From RXIX01 sp003989075 (GTDB lineage Bacteria > Pseudomonadota > Gammaproteobacteria > Competibacterales > Competibacteraceae), in the NCBI GenBank assembly GCA_029780415.1, contig JAKOYN010000093.1:1-7992 (forward strand): a DNA stretch of 7,992 nucleotides. The letters run 5' to 3'. Under the pieces are notes generated by a model, which worked only from the letters and a program-made list of their open reading frames with translations, had not been told where the DNA came from and did not search any database. Position numbers and translations under genes: made by a program. Below are positions 6,329 through 7,992 of this stretch, piece after piece (the stretch's first letter is position 1; each line of letters begins with the position of its first letter).

Positions 6329-6550
6329 ATGAGCGTCGATCACGACTACTCTCCTCCGGCCAGTGAGCCCGCATCGCCATGCATCGGCGTCTGCGTTATC
6401 CACGCACAGACCCAGCTGTGCGAAGGCTGCTATCGCAGTCTGGATGAAATTACCCACTGGTGGGATTACAGCACCGCGCAGAAACAGGCCCTGCTGGCTG
6501 AAATCGAGCAGCGCCTGGAGCGCATTGTTGATGGCACATTCTTCGACTGA
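6329..6550 (+). CDS. DUF1289-family four-cysteine small protein
   Basis: This 73-aa product matches DUF1289. PCIGVC is followed eight residues later by CEGCYRSLDEITHWW, giving Cys 18, 22, 31 and 34, a likely zinc or iron-sulfur site. After that comes the usual amphipathic helix (STAQKQALLAEIEQRLERI). The family's function is not established. I prefer ATG 6329 because MSVDHDYSPPASEP looks like a natural disordered leader and codons before it are atypical (CGA, TCA, ACA). ATG 6290, 13 codons earlier, has a GAGG (6274-6277) at a long 12-nt spacing and remains possible. Neither start has a good ribosome binding site. The gene lies 107 bp before the DUF2889 gene on the same strand and may be co-transcribed with it. 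Confidence 0.88.
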   Translation: MSVDHDYSPPASEPASPCIGVCVIHAQTQLCEGCYRSLDEITHWWDYSTAQKQALLAEIEQRLERIVDGTFFD

Positions 6551-6591
6551 TCCCCGCTACCCGCCCCTGCAAGCTGCGCAGACAGCAGACA

Positions 6592-6622
6592 TAGACTCCG
6601 CCAGAGATTTTTCCAGAGTCTA
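6592..6622 (+). other. Weak hairpin between the DUF1289 and DUF2889 genes
   Basis: TAGACTC (6592-6598) is the reverse complement of GAGTCTA (6616-6622) around a 17-nt loop that contains a T5 run. No T tract follows the stem, so it is not a standard terminator. Confidence 0.25.
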
Positions 6623-6657
6623 GCCGCCCGCGCTTACCTGTCACAGGACACACCGCC

Positions 6658-7266
6658 ATGCCGCTTTCTGCCCCTGCCACGCGTCATCTGATCCACCAGC
6701 GCACCGTACACTGCCGGGGTTACCGACGCGATGATGGTCTCTGGGATATCGAGGGGCGGATGGTGGATACCAAAACCTATGGTTTCCCCAACGAGGATCG
6801 CGGCGGGCGCATTGAGGCTGGCGAGGCGCTGCACGACATGTGGATTCGCCTGACCGTGGATGAGCAGTTCCGCATCCATGATGTGGAAGCCTGCACTGAT
6901 AGTTCGCCGTTTGGGCTATGCCCGGCGATCGCCGAGCGCTATCGGCAGTTGATCGGGGTGCAGGTCGGGCCGGGCTGGTCGATGAAGCTGCGCGAATTGT
7001 TCAGTGGCGTCCGCGGCTGCACGCATCTGACCGAGCTGCTCGGGCCGGTGGCCACGACCCTGTTCCAGACCCTATATGGTCAGCGCTATGACGAGGATGA
7101 CGCCAAGCCCGCCGCGGAACGCCCGGCACCGCCGGTGCTCAATACCTGCCATGCCCTGGCTGCTGACAGCCCGGTAGTGCAGAAACGCTGGCCGCGCGCC
7201 TACATCGGCAGCGACCACGATAAACAGGATCGGCAGCGGCCGCTGCTGGATGATTGCCTGACCTGA
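6658..7266 (+). CDS. DUF2889 domain-containing protein
   Basis: This 202-aa soluble protein fits DUF2889 over most of its length. Family hallmarks are the start (MPLSAPATRHLIHQRTVHCRGYRRDDGLWDIEG), VDTKTYGF (36-43), GEALHDMWIRLTVD (55-68), DVEACTDSSPFGLCP (75-89), GPGW (104-107) and GCTHLTELLGPVATTLFQTLY (120-140). The conserved Cys, His and Asp residues in the HDMW, CTH and TCHA (163-166) motifs suggest a metal-binding or enzymatic pocket, but no reaction is known to me for this family. AGGA (6645-6648) is 9 nt before the ATG. It follows the DUF1289 gene on the same strand, 107 bp downstream, and a hairpin follows its stop. Confidence 0.92.
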   Translation: MPLSAPATRHLIHQRTVHCRGYRRDDGLWDIEGRMVDTKTYGFPNEDRGGRIEAGEALHDMWIRLTVDEQFRIHDVEACTDSSPFGLCPAIAERYRQLIGVQVGPGWSMKLRELFSGVRGCTHLTELLGPVATTLFQTLYGQRYDEDDAKPAAERPAPPVLNTCHALAADSPVVQKRWPRAYIGSDHDKQDRQRPLLDDCLT

Positions 7267-7268
7267 AT

Positions 7269-7304
7269 ACCGCCGCGCGGTGCTGATCCCGGTTATACCG
7301 GGTC
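7269..7304 (+). terminator. Tandem hairpins after the DUF2889 gene, possible terminator
   Basis: ACCGC/GCGGT with a 3-nt loop directly follows the stop codon. CCCGGT (7288-7293) then pairs with ACCGGG (7297-7302) around TAT. There is no clear U tract downstream, so intrinsic termination is uncertain. Confidence 0.4.
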
Positions 7305-7359
7305 AGGACTTTCGCTTGGTGTTTCAGCTCATTGATTTTCTAATATACGGGACTTGCGC

Positions 7360-7439
7360 TTTTCGTCATTCCCGCGTATGCGGGAATCCAGTAGCTTATT
7401 GAAAAGAATGGATACCCGCTTTCGCGGGTATGACGAAAA
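7360..7439. repeat. Inverted pair of REP-like units (BIME / dRS3-like)
   Basis: Two 31-bp units face each other: 7360-7390 and 7409-7439, identical at 27 of 31 positions when one is reverse-complemented. Each contains its own short palindrome, TCCCGC/GCGGGA in the left unit (loop GTAT) and ACCCGC/GCGGGT in the right (loop TTTC). The motif GTCATTCCCGC...GCGGGAATCCA resembles the ATTCCC-N8-GGGAAT repeats called dRS3 in Neisseria and similar dispersed repeats in many proteobacteria. Units of this kind are typically mobilised in trans by RAYT (REP-associated TnpA-like) transposases; none is visible here. Read as protein it gives the spurious FPRMRESS and RGYDE strings often mis-annotated as genes. 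Confidence 0.8.
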
Positions 7440-7467
7440 AAGTCAGGTAAGCGAAAGCCCTGCGGGT

Positions 7468-7508
7468 TTACCCGAATTGCGCGAAAAGCCTCGGCCTTTA
7501 GGTCGGGG
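7468..7508 (+). mobile_element. Probable left end of an IS200/IS605-family element (TTAC, AAAG guide, foldback hairpin)
   Basis: CCTCGGCC (7489-7496) pairs with GGTCGGGG (7501-7508) over 8 bp, with two G-U pairs and a TTTA loop. AAAG (7485-7488) stands directly 5' of the hairpin, and TTAC (7468-7471) lies 17 nt before it. In IS608 the left end has just this layout: insertion after TTAC and an AAAG guide at the foot of an imperfect hairpin. The element would begin at 7472 and extend past the window, carrying the ribbon-helix-helix gene and tnpB. The right end is not in view, so the extent and the match to IS608 are inference. Confidence 0.5.
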
Positions 7509-7671
7509 ATGGAGAGCGCGGCGAACGAAGTTCGCCTTCTTTTTGTGCTGCATAGTCAGAAAGCACTTTTTGGCTCAGATTGGACAAATTGCGCCCGTCC
7601 AGTATAGCGAGTTTCCGCAGTCGCTCTTTCAGTTCCTTGTTGATTTTCATGTGCAAAATTTCGCTAGTCAT
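7498..7671 (-). CDS. Small ribbon-helix-helix (Arc/CopG-like) DNA-binding protein, element-encoded
   Basis: From ATG 7671 the product has 57 residues. ILHMKINKEL would form the beta-strand, KELKERLRKLAILDG helix A and LSNLSQKVLSDYAAQ helix B, which is the Arc/CopG ribbon-helix-helix plan used by transcriptional repressors and antitoxins. A Ser/Pro/Arg-rich tail follows. ATG 7710 is also in frame and adds 13 residues (MLLTLTIKIIAFN), but it would place the operator-like palindromes inside the gene and make its start codon overlap that of tnpB in CATG. ATG 7650 is a third option. None has a Shine-Dalgarno. The stop codon falls in the loop of the left-end hairpin, so the gene lies within the mobile element, in the divergent position where tnpA often sits. 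No toxin partner is seen. Confidence 0.6.
   Translation of the reverse strand: MTSEILHMKINKELKERLRKLAILDGRNLSNLSQKVLSDYAAQKEGELRSPRSPSPT
7520..7545 (+). terminator. Intrinsic-terminator-like hairpin facing outside transcription
   Basis: GGCGAAC (7520-7526) pairs perfectly with GTTCGCC (7530-7536) around GAA and is followed by TTCTTTTTG. This is the most terminator-like structure in the window on the plus strand. It lies inside the putative element, before tnpB, and within the 3' coding part of the minus-strand ribbon-helix-helix gene. It would stop plus-strand read-through from the DUF2889 side into tnpB. Confidence 0.55.
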
Positions 7672-7679
7672 GTTGAATG

Positions 7680-7707
7680 CAATAATCTTTATTGTTAGTG
7701 TTAACAA
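7680..7707. promoter_or_regulatory. Two overlapping palindromes between the divergent ribbon-helix-helix and tnpB genes (candidate operator)
   Basis: CAATAA-TCT-TTATTG (7680-7694) and TTGTTA-GTGT-TAACAA (7692-7707) are both perfect 6-bp inverted repeats that share TTG. Their centres are about 12 bp apart, roughly one helical turn. They fill most of the 37 bp between ATG 7671 (minus) and ATG 7709 (plus), where both promoters must overlap. The adjacent ribbon-helix-helix protein is the obvious candidate ligand; that link is inference. Confidence 0.45.
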
Positions 7708-7708
7708 C

Positions 7709-7992
7709 ATGATACGCAGCTACCGCTATCGGCTCAAGGACTCCAGTTCCGCTTTGCAGCTCAACAGGTTGGCGCGGGCGTGCAACCTCATCTGGAACTT
7801 CTGCAACGAGTCACAGGAACATGCGCTGCGCTGGCATCAGCGCTGGCCGACTTATCAGGACTTGTGCAAATTAACCACCGGCAGCAGCAAGGAACTGGGC
7901 CTGCATTCCCAGACGGTGCAAGCGGTATGTAATCAATACGCCACGCGCCGCCAGCAATTCAAGAAACGCAAATTGCGCTGGCGTGGCAAGCG
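7709..7992 (+). CDS. tnpB: TnpB (OrfB) family protein of an IS200/IS605-type element, N-terminal part (cut by window edge)
   Basis: Ninety-four codons are visible, open at the right edge. MIRSYRYRLKDSS, LNRLARACNLIWNFCNESQ and SKELGLHSQTVQAVCNQYATRRQQFKKRK match the N-terminal helix-turn-helix region of OrfB/TnpB. The RuvC-like catalytic DED residues and C-terminal zinc finger would lie beyond the window. TnpB proteins are RNA-guided nucleases that use an omega-RNA made from the element's right end, so neither nuclease integrity nor the guide can be judged here. The usual K-x-RLYPT opening is reduced to YRYRLKDSS, as in some divergent TnpB-related proteins. ATG 7709 has no Shine-Dalgarno and is preceded by the palindromes, so leaderless translation is possible. 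Codon use is GC-rich like its neighbours, with no sign of frame breaks in the visible part. Confidence 0.85.
   Translation, partial: MIRSYRYRLKDSSSALQLNRLARACNLIWNFCNESQEHALRWHQRWPTYQDLCKLTTGSSKELGLHSQTVQAVCNQYATRRQQFKKRKLRWRGK

Noticed and set aside
7354..7698. Plus-strand 114-codon frame
   Set aside because: Its N-terminal FPRMRESSS is translated REP-like repeat; the rest is antisense to the ribbon-helix-helix gene and crosses transposon-end hairpins.

Overview
The window looks like a chromosomal segment of a proteobacterium, most likely a gammaproteobacterium: it is GC-rich and carries the canonical pilM-N-O-P-Q order, a DUF1289 protein, a DUF2889 protein and REP-like GTCATTCCCGC repeats. 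The class is an inference from gene content; I cannot name a genus.

Region 1 (1-4660, minus strand) is the type IV pilus alignment and secretin operon. Reading right to left it is pilM (GTG start at 4590), pilN, pilO, pilP and pilQ; pilQ runs off the left edge after 538 codons. The genes are packed as one unit: 1 nt between pilM and pilN, ATGA overlaps for pilN/pilO and pilO/pilP, and 16 nt with a strong Shine-Dalgarno between pilP and pilQ. A candidate extended -10 promoter lies at 4652-4660. PilM binds the PilN N-terminal peptide in the cytoplasm, PilN and PilO form the inner-membrane coiled-coil dimer, PilP bridges the periplasm, and PilQ is the outer-membrane pore.

Region 2 (4739-5681) holds a divergent 204-aa conserved protein that may be a degenerate nucleotidyltransferase, and a convergent 90-aa conserved small protein of unknown role. 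A hairpin lies between their 3' ends.

Region 3 (5682-6328) has no convincing gene but is full of structure. It has two overlapping, mutually exclusive inverted repeats (5821-5864), an AT-rich patch with a possible promoter (5913-5940), and a long palindromic element (6068-6214). That element is bracketed by 9-bp direct repeats, and its core can fold as a cloverleaf. This is the best candidate here for an undescribed RNA or a MITE.

Region 4 (6329-7266) has two plus-strand genes: a four-cysteine DUF1289 protein and a DUF2889 protein.

Region 5 (7360-7992) is mobile. A pair of inverted REP-like units (7360-7439) is followed by what looks like the left end of an IS200/IS605-family element: TTAC, an AAAG guide, and a foldback hairpin with a TTTA loop. 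The element carries tnpB (cut by the right edge) and, divergent from it where tnpA would normally sit, a small ribbon-helix-helix protein. Two overlapping palindromes fill the short gap between the two genes and could be the operator.
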